DNA of 14,341 nt from an uncultured Eubacteriales bacterium (GTDB taxonomy: Bacteria > Bacillota_A > Clostridia > Christensenellales > Aristaeellaceae): positions 1 to 14,341 of the forward strand of contig CACYNZ010000056.1 of NCBI GenBank assembly GCA_902775835.1, given 5' to 3'. Below the pieces are notes generated by a model, which was given only the letters and a program-made list of their open reading frames with translations, was not told the origin of the DNA and did no database searches. Below, piece by piece: positions 6,415 through 14,070 of this stretch. Position 1 is the first letter of the stretch. Every line of letters begins with the position of its first letter. Both the position numbers and the translations under genes were made by a program.

Positions 6415-9400
6415 TTATGCCGCCATATGATCCAGCCTGCGGGCCAAGGCGCGAAGAAGTCCGGCCGTCATCTTCTGATCGTAATGAAAGGCGTCATAGG
6501 TCAGATGCAGTGCACAGCCCGGCCGCGCACCCACCGTCAGGTAGTGATGTTCCACCAGCCAGTCCGTCACCAGCTCCAGAACTTCCCGGGAAACGCCGGC
6601 AAGACTGCCGAAACAGGGAAGCTGGTCCAGAAGATCCCTGCGGATGACCGGACTGCGGCTGCCTCTGAGCACATCCAGCAGCACCTGTCTGGAGTAGAAG
6701 CGCGTCCAGGAGATGTCGGACACTGCCTGCAGCATGGCGTGCACCAGCGCATTCAGTTCCGTGCCCCGCCAGGTAACGCTTTTCAGAACGCACTCGGGAA
6801 TGACTTTGGCCTGGCGCACTTCCGGCGGCGGAAGGCTCTTTTCCCGGCGCTTCTTCGGCCCGGGCTGAACCGGCTTCTTCTCCGGCTCTGGCGCGGCATC
6901 ACGGACCGGCTCCGGCTCAAGCTCCAGGGAGACGGTGCGCCTGCATCCCCTGCCATCCTGCCGCCACTCCGTACACCCCAGAAACGGACGCCCGCGGGCA
7001 ACCCGCACCAGCAGATACCCGTCACGGCATGCGTCGCATTTCCTGATGCTGTTGGGGCCGCCCCGCAGGTCATTGGTCATGAAATCACACAGTTCCGGCT
7101 CATTGGTGCACATGTACAGGCGCAGACCGTATGCCTCATTGTACCGCATCTGAAGCGGATATCCGCAGACAGGACAGGCCCTGGGCGACACAGGCACCAC
7201 ACCGTTTTCCTGCCACAGGCCGATCATCCGGATCCGGTCCGGGAACGCCGCACGGATTTCCATCAGGAATTCCGACGGTGCACTCTGCGGTGCAGCAATG
7301 TACACACGATTTTTCGTGCGCGTCAGTGCCACGTAGAAAAGGCGCCGCTCCTCCGCATACTCCATGGAACGGTCCACATGCGTGACAAGGCTCATCACGG
7401 GATCCGCCTCAATCTTGCTCGGAAACCCATACACCGCGTTCTTTCCATTGATAATGATCACATTGTCATAGCCAAGGCCCTTGGAAGAATGGGCATTCAT
7501 ATAGGTAATATCCATGTCCGGATACTTTACGCTTTTCAGGGAATGGCCCCTGTACTCAAACAGTCCGGAATTCTCCAGCTGCTTTCCGTCAAACCCGAAG
7601 CGGCCCAGCAGAAGAATCTGCCCGTACGGCTTACCGTCCTGCTGCGCATACCACCGGATCTGTTCCAGGGCATTTTGCACGCATCTGGCCGTGGCGTTGG
7701 CCTGACCGCTCCGCCAGTCCGTAGTCTGATCCTTGCGTGCCGGATCATAGGTCAGTATGACAATGGGATCCTGGATATGCTTGTATGAATGCAGGGTCTT
7801 GCGCATCTGTTCCGGGTTTTTCTGCACAAATCCGCCCGCCACGTCAATGATCTCCTGGGCGTTGCGGTAGGTATTCTCAATGCGCATGATCCGCGCGTAG
7901 CCCATGATTTCCCGGAAGTGCGTAAACTGGGATATGTCAGACCCGGAAAAGGCATAAATGGACTGCCAGTCATCGCCCACCGCCATGATCTTCGCGCCTG
8001 TCACGCCGGCCATGGCCTTTACAAGGTCGCATCTCTGCCGGGAAATATCCTGGTATTCATCCACAATGATATAGTCAAAGTCCAGCGGCTGCTTCAGGTT
8101 TCTGACATCCTCCAGCACATGGACAGATTCATTGATCATGTCCTGATAGTCCACGCTTTCCCGTTCCGAGAGCACGCGCTCATACTCCAGGTAGCAGGCC
8201 CTGCATATCTCAAGGAAAAGCCTTGTGCGGACATTGTCCGTCTCACGGTGCATCCGCTCAAAATCCTCTTCGGTGTATCCGTTGGTCTTGAAATTCCGGA
8301 TAAAGTCACAGATCAGGTTCAGCATCTTCCGGGCGTAGCGGCTGTTCTCCTGACGGATAATCCCGCTGATCACCTCCGCAGGGTCCCTGGGGCTCAGAAC
8401 CAGTCCGTGGGCAGTCAGCTGTTCCTGGAGATGTTCCCACAGCGGACGCCCGTCACGGTAGGACGAGTATGTATAGATCAGCTCCGTGCCGTGCTCACGG
8501 TGCAGAAGCACCTTCCGGTTGGCCTGGTCCCGGTAGCGTTTCAGCGCATCTTCGCTCATGCGGTCATTCTTTCCGTCCTCCGAAACGCCGAAGTGTTCCA
8601 GATAGACGCTGTGCTCTCCCTGACGGATCAGGAAGTCCGGCGTGTACGGCTTCATGGCGCCTTTAATGGCATAGGGATAGAGCGGTTCATACTGATAATC
8701 CAGACCATTGAGATACAGAGTATTGGCAATCTCCACTTCCTGCCGGGAGCGGAGCACTTCAGACTGGAGCGTGACCTTCCGGCCGGACCGGCGGTCCAGG
8801 ATTTCCCTTGTATACCCGTTCAGTTCGCTGCGCAGGGTGGACAGGTTCAGCTGGGCAAACTCTCTGCGGAGCGTTTCCGGATCGTCTGCCTGCAGAGGAC
8901 CGTCCAGATACATGCCGAAGAACAGCACCACCTTTTTGGCGATCTCCGGCCGGCTCATCATCTGATTCAGGAAATAGTCACGCACCGTAAAAAAGAGGCA
9001 TCCGTCATCCACCACTTTCCGCGGCGTCGGATCCTGTCTGCGCAGTATGGCATTGCCGGTGGAATGGAATGTGGCGATGGGACACGGCAGGTGCAGCTGA
9101 CGGTTGACGCGCTCCCTCAGCTCCTCCACAGCCATCCGGGTAAAGGTGACCACCAGAATCCGTTCCGGGGCCACGCCGCAGAAACGGCATAGATAGGCGA
9201 TCTTTGCCGCCACTGTGGTCGTCTTTCCGGCCCCGGCTCCAGCAACCACCAGTGTGTAGTCTTCATCCGCCAGCACCACTTCCCGCTGGTCCTGATCCAG
9301 TACAATCCCCGGATCCAGGTCATCCAGCAGATGGTCCAGCAGGTCTTTTTTCTTCTCCATGGCGCTGCGGATATACCGCTCATTGCGTTCCTGGACCGCC

Positions 9401-9726
9401 TGCTCCGGATTCTTCAGCATATCCAGCATATCCGCCCGGATGCCCGCCCCGGCCAGCAGTGCTTCCGGGTCCGGACAGTGCCTGAGTGTTCCTGACAGTT
9501 TCTGAAGAAAAGGAAGAAACGATGCCCAGGCGCTCCTGGGCAGAAACCGGTCCTCTTCCAGCAGCCGCTGAACGTCCAGAAGCGTTCTGCGCTGGGCTTC
9601 GGACAAAGCCCGCTTTTTTTCAGAAGCAGGGGCTGGAAGATCTCTGCTTTCCGGTTTGACATGCAGTACCGCTTCCCTCCGGTGTCCCCGTGACAGCACC
9701 CGCCTGAAAAGGTCCACGAGTTCCAC
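6415..9726 (-). CDS. UvrD/helicase-IV-like superfamily 1 DNA helicase with nuclease-like insert, zinc ribbons and winged-helix-like C-terminus
   Basis: This 1103-residue protein should be an ATP-driven 3'-5' DNA helicase in repair or recombination. Motifs in order: a Q-motif-like LDQDQREVV (143-151), Walker A AGAGAGKTT (162-170, Lys168), Walker B DEYQD (556-560), QSIYAFSGSD (588-597), the motif V region NAHSSKGLGYDNV (744-756) and motif VI VALTRTKNRVYI (799-810). Between motifs I and II, residues 322-380 look like a PD-(D/E)xK fold, as in E. coli helicase IV: Glu330, PDF at 363-365 and LEHFG at 376-380. Two zinc ribbons follow (Cys851/854/873/880 and Cys897/900/918/928), then a charged Pro-rich linker and residues 970-1080 that resemble an RQC-type winged helix. 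The start is GTG, 8 nt after a GGAGG site. It has its own promoter. Confidence 0.93.
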   Translation of the reverse strand: MELVDLFRRVLSRGHRREAVLHVKPESRDLPAPASEKKRALSEAQRRTLLDVQRLLEEDRFLPRSAWASFLPFLQKLSGTLRHCPDPEALLAGAGIRADMLDMLKNPEQAVQERNERYIRSAMEKKKDLLDHLLDDLDPGIVLDQDQREVVLADEDYTLVVAGAGAGKTTTVAAKIAYLCRFCGVAPERILVVTFTRMAVEELRERVNRQLHLPCPIATFHSTGNAILRRQDPTPRKVVDDGCLFFTVRDYFLNQMMSRPEIAKKVVLFFGMYLDGPLQADDPETLRREFAQLNLSTLRSELNGYTREILDRRSGRKVTLQSEVLRSRQEVEIANTLYLNGLDYQYEPLYPYAIKGAMKPYTPDFLIRQGEHSVYLEHFGVSEDGKNDRMSEDALKRYRDQANRKVLLHREHGTELIYTYSSYRDGRPLWEHLQEQLTAHGLVLSPRDPAEVISGIIRQENSRYARKMLNLICDFIRNFKTNGYTEEDFERMHRETDNVRTRLFLEICRACYLEYERVLSERESVDYQDMINESVHVLEDVRNLKQPLDFDYIIVDEYQDISRQRCDLVKAMAGVTGAKIMAVGDDWQSIYAFSGSDISQFTHFREIMGYARIMRIENTYRNAQEIIDVAGGFVQKNPEQMRKTLHSYKHIQDPIVILTYDPARKDQTTDWRSGQANATARCVQNALEQIRWYAQQDGKPYGQILLLGRFGFDGKQLENSGLFEYRGHSLKSVKYPDMDITYMNAHSSKGLGYDNVIIINGKNAVYGFPSKIEADPVMSLVTHVDRSMEYAEERRLFYVALTRTKNRVYIAAPQSAPSEFLMEIRAAFPDRIRMIGLWQENGVVPVSPRACPVCGYPLQMRYNEAYGLRLYMCTNEPELCDFMTNDLRGGPNSIRKCDACRDGYLLVRVARGRPFLGCTEWRQDGRGCRRTVSLELEPEPVRDAAPEPEKKPVQPGPKKRREKSLPPPEVRQAKVIPECVLKSVTWRGTELNALVHAMLQAVSDISWTRFYSRQVLLDVLRGSRSPVIRRDLLDQLPCFGSLAGVSREVLELVTDWLVEHHYLTVGARPGCALHLTYDAFHYDQKMTAGLLRALARRLDHMAA

Positions 9727-9757
9727 GTTTCTCCCCTCCTTCCGCTTTTTTTCCTAG

Positions 9758-9786
9758 ATTATAGCCAAACATGCCGGTACAGGCAA
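9758..9786 (-). promoter_or_regulatory. Helicase gene promoter
   Basis: On the minus strand TTGCCT (9781-9786), a 17-nt spacer and a perfect TATAAT (9758-9763) lie about 32 nt upstream of the GTG start. The position between the terminator at 9817 and the gene supports independent transcription. Confidence 0.8.
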
Positions 9787-9816
9787 TCCTCATGCCCGCA
9801 CCGGCCCATGGCACAG

Positions 9817-9839
9817 AAAAAGGCTGCCCGAAGGCAGCC
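9817..9839 (-). terminator. Rho-independent terminator of the secreted-protein gene
   Basis: On the minus strand a GGCTGCC/GGCAGCC stem of 7 bp encloses a stable TTCG tetraloop and is followed directly by TTTTT. It begins 12 nt after the stop codon of the gene ending at 9852. Confidence 0.93.
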
Positions 9840-9851
9840 GTGAAATCCGGA

Positions 9852-11270
9852 TTACTGCATCATTCCGCCGACAAGCTGCTGAACACTTTCAGGCAGCAGG
9901 CCGATCAGCGACGCGAGCTGCGGCATTACACCGGTCAGAAGCGAAGTGGCGAATTCCTGGCGTTCTTCATCGCTGAGCTTCATGATATAGGTAACGTCCT
10001 GGCTCTCCGCAATGGAGGGATCCGGTTCGCCAGTGGTGATCGTGCCGTTTGCGATCACAATGGGATCGGTGTCAAGCGCTGCCTTGAGCTGGATTCTGGT
10101 GCTGCCTTCGCAGGTCTGACCGTCGCAGTTCAGCTCATAATCATAGATGATGGCGCCGTTGGGGGCCAGGGCACCTGTCTCTTCATTCAACGCAGACATG
10201 GCAGCCGAGATGGTGCCGTTCAGGCTGGTTCCGGAGACAATGCCGGCATAATTGAAGCTTACGCTGTTCGTGGCCTTATAGTCATCTCCGTCAGGCTCAT
10301 AGGATGTCACCGTAAGAGAGACGGTGCCGCCGTCATAGGCGTAGCTCAGTACGACCGTGCCCACTTCTTCTTTTCCGTTCTGCGTAATATGAATCTCTGC
10401 ATGCCAGGTCCGGGCGTCTTCCTCTGTATAGCGTCTTACCGTGACAATCGCGCTTACAGGCTTTGTCTCATTGGTGTCGTTCACATCCAGCTGAACGGCC
10501 ACAGGCTCCTGGGTCTCACTCAGATACACCGTCAGGGTAATATGTAGGGTCTTGGTGCTTTCCTCAATCTGCTCATCAGTAAGCTCAAGGAAGGAAGCAG
10601 CGTTCATCTGCTCAAGCGTTTCCTTCAAAGGCTGCAGGTCCTTGACCAGGGCTTTGACCAGGGCGGCAATACGCTCGCCGTCCAGATCAATCTGAAGGGC
10701 TCCTACGGCAGGATCGCTGTCATCTGTCCAGCTTTCAATCTGAAGCATGCTCACGCCGCTGCTCATGACTTCTCCCAGTACCGACTGCAGGTTGGCCATG
10801 TCCAGGTTGGCGGTGAACTCAAGGTTCAGGGAACCGTCCTCGTTGATCGGCAGCTTGCCGCTGGACTGGATCAGCTTCATGACATCTTCCCCGTCCATGC
10901 CGATCACCTTGCCGCCCAGCAGGTTGGATGTCACCAGAACGCCGTTGCCTGTAGCCGCAATCGTCAGATCCACAGCAGTCTGCCCCTGCAGCGTCAGGCT
11001 GTCCTTTACCTGGCCGTTCTGCACACTGGACTCGGAGCCCAGAACCCCGAGAAGATCCATGATGATGCTCACCATGGGATTTTCCGTTTCAGCATTGCGT
11101 TCCGGAACCTCAAAGGCGTAGGTTTCCGTAATCTTCTTTCCGCTGTTCACCACATTCATCAGATTGTTCACCAGGGTCTGCGCATCTGTCACGACCGCTT
11201 CTTCCGCCATGGAAACCATGGGCAGCACCATCATGACCAGTGTCAGCAGCAACGCAATAATTTTCTTCAT
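9852..11270 (-). CDS. Secreted protein of unknown function
   Basis: The 472-residue product is not recognised. It starts with a classical signal peptide: MKKIIALLLTLVMMVLPMVS with probable signal-peptidase I cleavage after Ala22 (SMA-EE). There is no lipobox cysteine, cell-wall sorting motif or later membrane segment, so it is expected to be released or loosely wall-associated. The mature part is acidic and rich in Thr, Ser, Val and alternating hydrophobic residues, suggesting extensive beta structure from about residue 90 to 400; helical ends are likely at both termini. Two cysteines lie close together (LNCDGQTCEG), possibly a disulfide. No catalytic motif was seen. The ATG at 11270 follows an AAAGGAAG site. 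It has its own promoter and terminator, so it is monocistronic. Confidence 0.85.
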   Translation of the reverse strand: MKKIIALLLTLVMMVLPMVSMAEEAVVTDAQTLVNNLMNVVNSGKKITETYAFEVPERNAETENPMVSIIMDLLGVLGSESSVQNGQVKDSLTLQGQTAVDLTIAATGNGVLVTSNLLGGKVIGMDGEDVMKLIQSSGKLPINEDGSLNLEFTANLDMANLQSVLGEVMSSGVSMLQIESWTDDSDPAVGALQIDLDGERIAALVKALVKDLQPLKETLEQMNAASFLELTDEQIEESTKTLHITLTVYLSETQEPVAVQLDVNDTNETKPVSAIVTVRRYTEEDARTWHAEIHITQNGKEEVGTVVLSYAYDGGTVSLTVTSYEPDGDDYKATNSVSFNYAGIVSGTSLNGTISAAMSALNEETGALAPNGAIIYDYELNCDGQTCEGSTRIQLKAALDTDPIVIANGTITTGEPDPSIAESQDVTYIMKLSDEERQEFATSLLTGVMPQLASLIGLLPESVQQLVGGMMQ

Positions 11271-11330
11271 TTACGTACACTTCCTTTCCAGATATTATCA
11301 TTATTGTACGCACTCAGGCGTATATAGCTG

Positions 11331-11359
11331 ATTATACAGGATACAGCAAATTTTGACAA
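11331..11359 (-). promoter_or_regulatory. Promoter of the secreted-protein gene
   Basis: On the minus strand TTGTCA (11354-11359, five of six consensus bases), a 17-nt spacer and a perfect TATAAT (11331-11336). The transcript would have a leader of roughly 50-55 nt before the start codon at 11270. Confidence 0.88.
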
Positions 11360-11484
11360 TTCCGCGGTTCCGTGAAGCGTGTAAAAAGAACATGTCAGCG
11401 CAACAGATGCGCATGACTGCCGCACATTCCGTCCTTTATCCGGTCCGTCCGTTTTCCTGAAGCGGTCACATTCAGGCCGCAATG

Positions 11485-11509
11485 AAAAACCGGCCTCCGA
11501 AGAGACCGG
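11485..11509 (-). terminator. Rho-independent terminator of the NPY-repeat protein gene
   Basis: On the minus strand an 8-bp stem (11502-11509 with 11490-11497, one G-U pair) with a TTCG tetraloop runs straight into TTTTT (11485-11489). It starts 12 nt after the stop codon at 11521. Its design is very like the terminator at 9817-9839. Nothing recognisable lies between 11360 and 11484. Confidence 0.92.
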
Positions 11510-11520
11510 CTGCATACACC

Positions 11521-12564
11521 TTATTTCCCCAGCCCGAACATATTGGCCAGGACCGCTTCGTAACTCTCTTTCTGGGAAAGGTCCATATCTGCGCTCAGGC
11601 GCATGACGACACGGTTCGCCTTCAGCAGGAATCCTGAATGTCTGGTATCCATCTGCTTGAGCTGTTCCAGGCGTTTCTGCGCCTGGTCCATGGTATCAAA
11701 CACCTCGATGAATCCGCCCCTGTCAAGCAGTGAATCCCTGCCGGTGAGATTTGCGTCCACCCATCCGGCTTTGGATGTATACATGCCCGGCTGATTCAGC
11801 AGATGATCCGGGTCTGTCTCTTCCGTGAAATCATACGCTTCCACGATCGGCATATTCCTCAGATACATGGCTTCCAGAACATTCTTGGCATCATATCTGC
11901 TCTGCCCCGGGCTCAGCACCACGAACAGCACCACAGCCGAAGCCACAATCAGCAGGGCAAGTGCAAACATCCAGTACCGGCGTACCATTTTCCCGATACT
12001 GAATGGTTCTGTTGCCTGCACAGCCAGCCCTTCCCTCGTCATCTGCGGTGTGGGCACGGAGGTACTGCTTGTCATGGGAACAGGACCCGTATACAGGCTT
12101 GCCTGAGGTACCGGCGCACTGAATGAACCGGCATGCTGGGTCATAACATATCCCTGGGAACCATAGGTCTGGCTCATCGGCTGCGCATAGCCGCCGGTCT
12201 GGAATCCTGCATTCTGGTATCCGCCGGTGCCCATGCCCCGGCTGCCCGCGGTATAGCCGCCGCTCTGCACCTGACCCTGGGTATAGGGACTGCCGGCGGT
12301 ACGCACGTATGGATTCTGGTTCGCATATGGGTTCTGTCCGCCAAGCTGGCCCTGATTCATATACGGATTCTGTGCGCTGTACTGATTCTGATTCACATAC
12401 GGATTCTGTCCGCTGTACTGGCTCTGATTCGCATTTACATAGGGATTCTGAACCGCTCCGGCTGCATATGGATTCTCCTGATTCGCCGCAGACTGGACCG
12501 GCTGCCCGGATCCCGCAGCCGCTAGAGGATCCGGATACGGGTTCTGATTATATCCCCTCTGCAC
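11521..12564 (-). CDS. Single-pass membrane protein with N-terminal NPY-rich repeats, function unknown
   Basis: The 347-residue product is not recognised. Residues 1-100 are low complexity, dominated by Gln, Asn, Tyr, Pro and Gly, with seven NPY triplets (8, 31, 40, 54, 66, 78, 84), several in a 12-residue unit QNPYVNQNQYSA. Residues 100-190 remain Gly/Ser/Gln/Thr-rich and probably disordered. A single membrane segment lies at 198-218, preceded by KMVRR, so by the positive-inside rule the repeats should be cytoplasmic and the last 129 residues outside. The outer part looks folded and contains no cysteines or obvious catalytic motif. It starts with GTG, 8 nt after a GAGG ribosome binding site; no in-frame ATG fits. 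It has its own promoter and terminator. It could act in cell-envelope organisation, but that is a guess. Confidence 0.85.
   Translation of the reverse strand: MQRGYNQNPYPDPLAAAGSGQPVQSAANQENPYAAGAVQNPYVNANQSQYSGQNPYVNQNQYSAQNPYMNQGQLGGQNPYANQNPYVRTAGSPYTQGQVQSGGYTAGSRGMGTGGYQNAGFQTGGYAQPMSQTYGSQGYVMTQHAGSFSAPVPQASLYTGPVPMTSSTSVPTPQMTREGLAVQATEPFSIGKMVRRYWMFALALLIVASAVVLFVVLSPGQSRYDAKNVLEAMYLRNMPIVEAYDFTEETDPDHLLNQPGMYTSKAGWVDANLTGRDSLLDRGGFIEVFDTMDQAQKRLEQLKQMDTRHSGFLLKANRVVMRLSADMDLSQKESYEAVLANMFGLGK
12325..12432. repeat. Three tandem 36-bp repeats within the NPY-protein gene
   Basis: Three consecutive 36-bp units (12325-12360, 12361-12396, 12397-12432). The second and third differ at only four positions; the first is more diverged. 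Each encodes 12 residues of the type QNPYxNQxQxxx, so changes in copy number would keep the frame. Further degenerate copies flank it on both sides. Confidence 0.9.
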
Positions 12565-12664
12565 CTGTTATCCCTCATTTCCGGCAACACCACACACACG
12601 TCTTGTTCTGATCCCGTCTGAACTTTTTCTCCCATGCTTGGGATTTCTGCATTGCCTGTTTATA

Positions 12665-12692
12665 TTTTTACGCAAAACAGATATCTTGTCAA
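12665..12692 (-). promoter_or_regulatory. Promoter of the NPY-repeat protein gene
   Basis: On the minus strand a perfect TTGACA (12687-12692) is followed after 16 nt by TAAAAA (12665-12670), four of six consensus bases. The leader would be nearly 100 nt long. A GGGAATG/CATTCCC dyad and CATGGGAA motifs lie directly upstream of the -35 box. Confidence 0.65.
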
Positions 12693-12743
12693 TGCCAGGC
12701 ATGGGAATGACGCAAAAAACAGCATTCCCGCAGTGCCCGGCTT

Positions 12744-12779
12744 CATGGGAAGCGCCTGATATCTAGGGCGTTTCCCATG
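12744..12779. repeat. Inverted repeat with 13-bp arms between the dehydrogenase and NPY-protein genes
   Basis: CATGGGAAGCGCC (12744-12756) and GGCGTTTCCCATG (12767-12779) are inverted copies with one mismatch that is a G-U pair in plus-strand RNA and A-C in minus-strand RNA. The loop is 10 nt. No T-tract follows on either strand, so it does not look like an ordinary terminator, although it lies 45 nt past the dehydrogenase stop. A protein-binding dyad is an alternative. The half-site CATGGGAA recurs nearby at 12700-12707. Confidence 0.7.
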
Positions 12780-12824
12780 CTTTCCTTATATTTTCCCATT
12801 CCCGCGCGGACCTGTTTCCGGAAA

Positions 12825-13874
12825 TCAGTCCTTTTCCTCAGGATCCACATCAATGAGCACTTTCATCGTGCTTTCCCGGTGCTCATCAATATAGGCATAG
12901 GCGGAAGCATAATCCTCAAAGGCAAAATGCGCTGTCTGCAGGGGCTTGAGCCGGACCCTGCCCGTCTGCACCAGACGGATCGCTTCCACATAATCCTCAT
13001 GCCGGTACATCATGGAGGTATTCAGATCCAGCTCCGAATCATTCAGCTTTGCCAGGTCCACATGCGCGGTCTTTCCAAACACGGCCACAAGAATGATGGT
13101 GCTTCCCTTACGCGCGTTCTGAATAGCCTGTTCCATGGTCGTATCCGAGCCTGCACAATCATACGCCACATCCGCGCGGTCCGGTCCGAAAGCGCGGACC
13201 AGTGCCTCGCTGTAATCCTCGCGCGATGTATTCACCACATAATCCGCCCCCAGGCTCTTTGCCAGGGCAAGACGGGTGTCTGACAGATCCGTTGCCAGCA
13301 CTTCCGCGGCCCCAAGCGCCTTGAGCGACTGAATCAGCAGAATGCCGATCGGACCGCAGCCCAGCACCACAGCCTTTGCGCCTTTCAGTTCAGGGAAGCG
13401 TCTGGCCGCGTGCACCGTCACAGCCAGCGGCTCGATCATGGCTCCTTCCGAATAGGTCATGGCATCCGGGAGCAGCGTCACCTTGGACGCGTCCACAGCG
13501 AAATACTCACTCGCCGTTCCCGTCGTCTGGAATCCCATGACTTTGAGTTTTTCGCACAGATTGTATTTTCCATGAAGGCAGGGATAGCAGCGCCCGCAGA
13601 ATACCTGCGGCTCAATGGTCACTTTCTGCCCGACCTTCAGATCCTTCACATACTCGCCCAGCTCCACGATCTGTCCGGATACTTCATGGCCCTGCGTCAC
13701 CGGATAGGAAGTATACGGGTGCGTTCCGTGATTCACATGAATATCGCTGCCGCAGATGCCGATCCGCTTGATTTTCACCAGCACCTGATCCGGCCCGGGA
13801 ACCGGCACAGGAATCTCCCGGAACATGATTTTTCCAGGTTCTGTCATGACCTGCTGCTTCATAGTCATCTGCAT
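12825..13874 (-). CDS. Zinc-dependent medium-chain alcohol/polyol dehydrogenase
   Basis: This 349-residue protein is a medium-chain dehydrogenase of the sorbitol/threonine dehydrogenase group, oxidising a secondary alcohol or polyol with a nicotinamide cofactor in the cytoplasm. The catalytic zinc ligands are Cys41 (GICGSD), His63-Glu64 (GHE) and Glu148. The structural zinc loop is complete (Cys93, Cys96, Cys99, Cys107). The Rossmann motif is GCGPIG (172-177), and Asp196 at the end of the second strand favours NAD over NADP. Length is normal. The ATG at 13874 has a GAAGG site about 9 nt upstream. The substrate cannot be named: sorbitol, butanediol and threonine-type enzymes share these motifs, and no sugar transporter or kinase gene is adjacent. 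Confidence 0.93.
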   Translation of the reverse strand: MQMTMKQQVMTEPGKIMFREIPVPVPGPDQVLVKIKRIGICGSDIHVNHGTHPYTSYPVTQGHEVSGQIVELGEYVKDLKVGQKVTIEPQVFCGRCYPCLHGKYNLCEKLKVMGFQTTGTASEYFAVDASKVTLLPDAMTYSEGAMIEPLAVTVHAARRFPELKGAKAVVLGCGPIGILLIQSLKALGAAEVLATDLSDTRLALAKSLGADYVVNTSREDYSEALVRAFGPDRADVAYDCAGSDTTMEQAIQNARKGSTIILVAVFGKTAHVDLAKLNDSELDLNTSMMYRHEDYVEAIRLVQTGRVRLKPLQTAHFAFEDYASAYAYIDEHRESTMKVLIDVDPEEKD

Positions 13875-13913
13875 ATTATGCTGCCTTCCCTTCTCTCAGA
13901 CATTGTCAGGGCC

Positions 13914-13922
13914 ATTATATCA
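13914..13922 (-). promoter_or_regulatory. Extended -10 promoter of the dehydrogenase gene
   Basis: On the minus strand TGATATAAT combines a perfect TATAAT (13914-13919) with the extended TG. No good -35 box is seen at the right distance; that position overlaps an inverted repeat (13939-13955), which suggests activator or repressor control. Confidence 0.72.
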
Positions 13923-13926
13923 GTTT

Positions 13927-13972
13927 CCGGTTCCAATGGCATGTTTTTTTCATGCTTCTCAGCACCGGTTCC
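13927..13972. promoter_or_regulatory. Candidate operator in the divergent intergenic region
   Basis: A GCATG-T7-CATGC inverted repeat (13939-13955) is flanked on both sides by the same 8-mer CCGGTTCC (13927-13934 and 13965-13972), 38 nt apart. The inverted repeat covers the -35 position of the dehydrogenase promoter. The regulator is unknown. Confidence 0.45.
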
Positions 13973-14031
13973 CCACGCATCGGAATTCCGTTCAGGATTC
14001 CCTGATCTGTCTGCCCGGATACGTGAAAAAG

Positions 14032-14040
14032 TGATATAAT
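14032..14040 (+). promoter_or_regulatory. Extended -10 promoter of the downstream gene
   Basis: TGATATAAT (14032-14040) holds a perfect TATAAT and the extended TG, identical to the element on the opposite strand at 13914-13922. The -35 region (CTGCCC near 14011) is weak. The leader to the start codon at 14071 is only about 25 nt. Confidence 0.75.
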
Positions 14041-14070
14041 GCATATATGCTCAACAAGGGAGGTAACAAT

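Noticed and set aside
7789..9192. A 467-codon open frame on the plus strand, and another of 453 codons at 6427-7788
   Set aside because: Both are antisense to the helicase gene, whose motifs are unmistakable. They lack a convincing ribosome binding site and known motifs, and long antisense frames are common opposite GC-rich genes.
11267..11515. An 82-codon minus-strand frame in the gap between the two envelope genes
   Set aside because: It runs from inside the terminator at 11485-11509 across the promoter at 11331-11359 to the next gene's start, and has no good ribosome binding site.
12744..12779. The inverted repeat as a rho-independent terminator of the dehydrogenase gene
   Set aside because: No T-tract follows on the minus strand, and the minus-strand RNA stem contains an A-C mismatch; a DNA-binding dyad fits at least as well.
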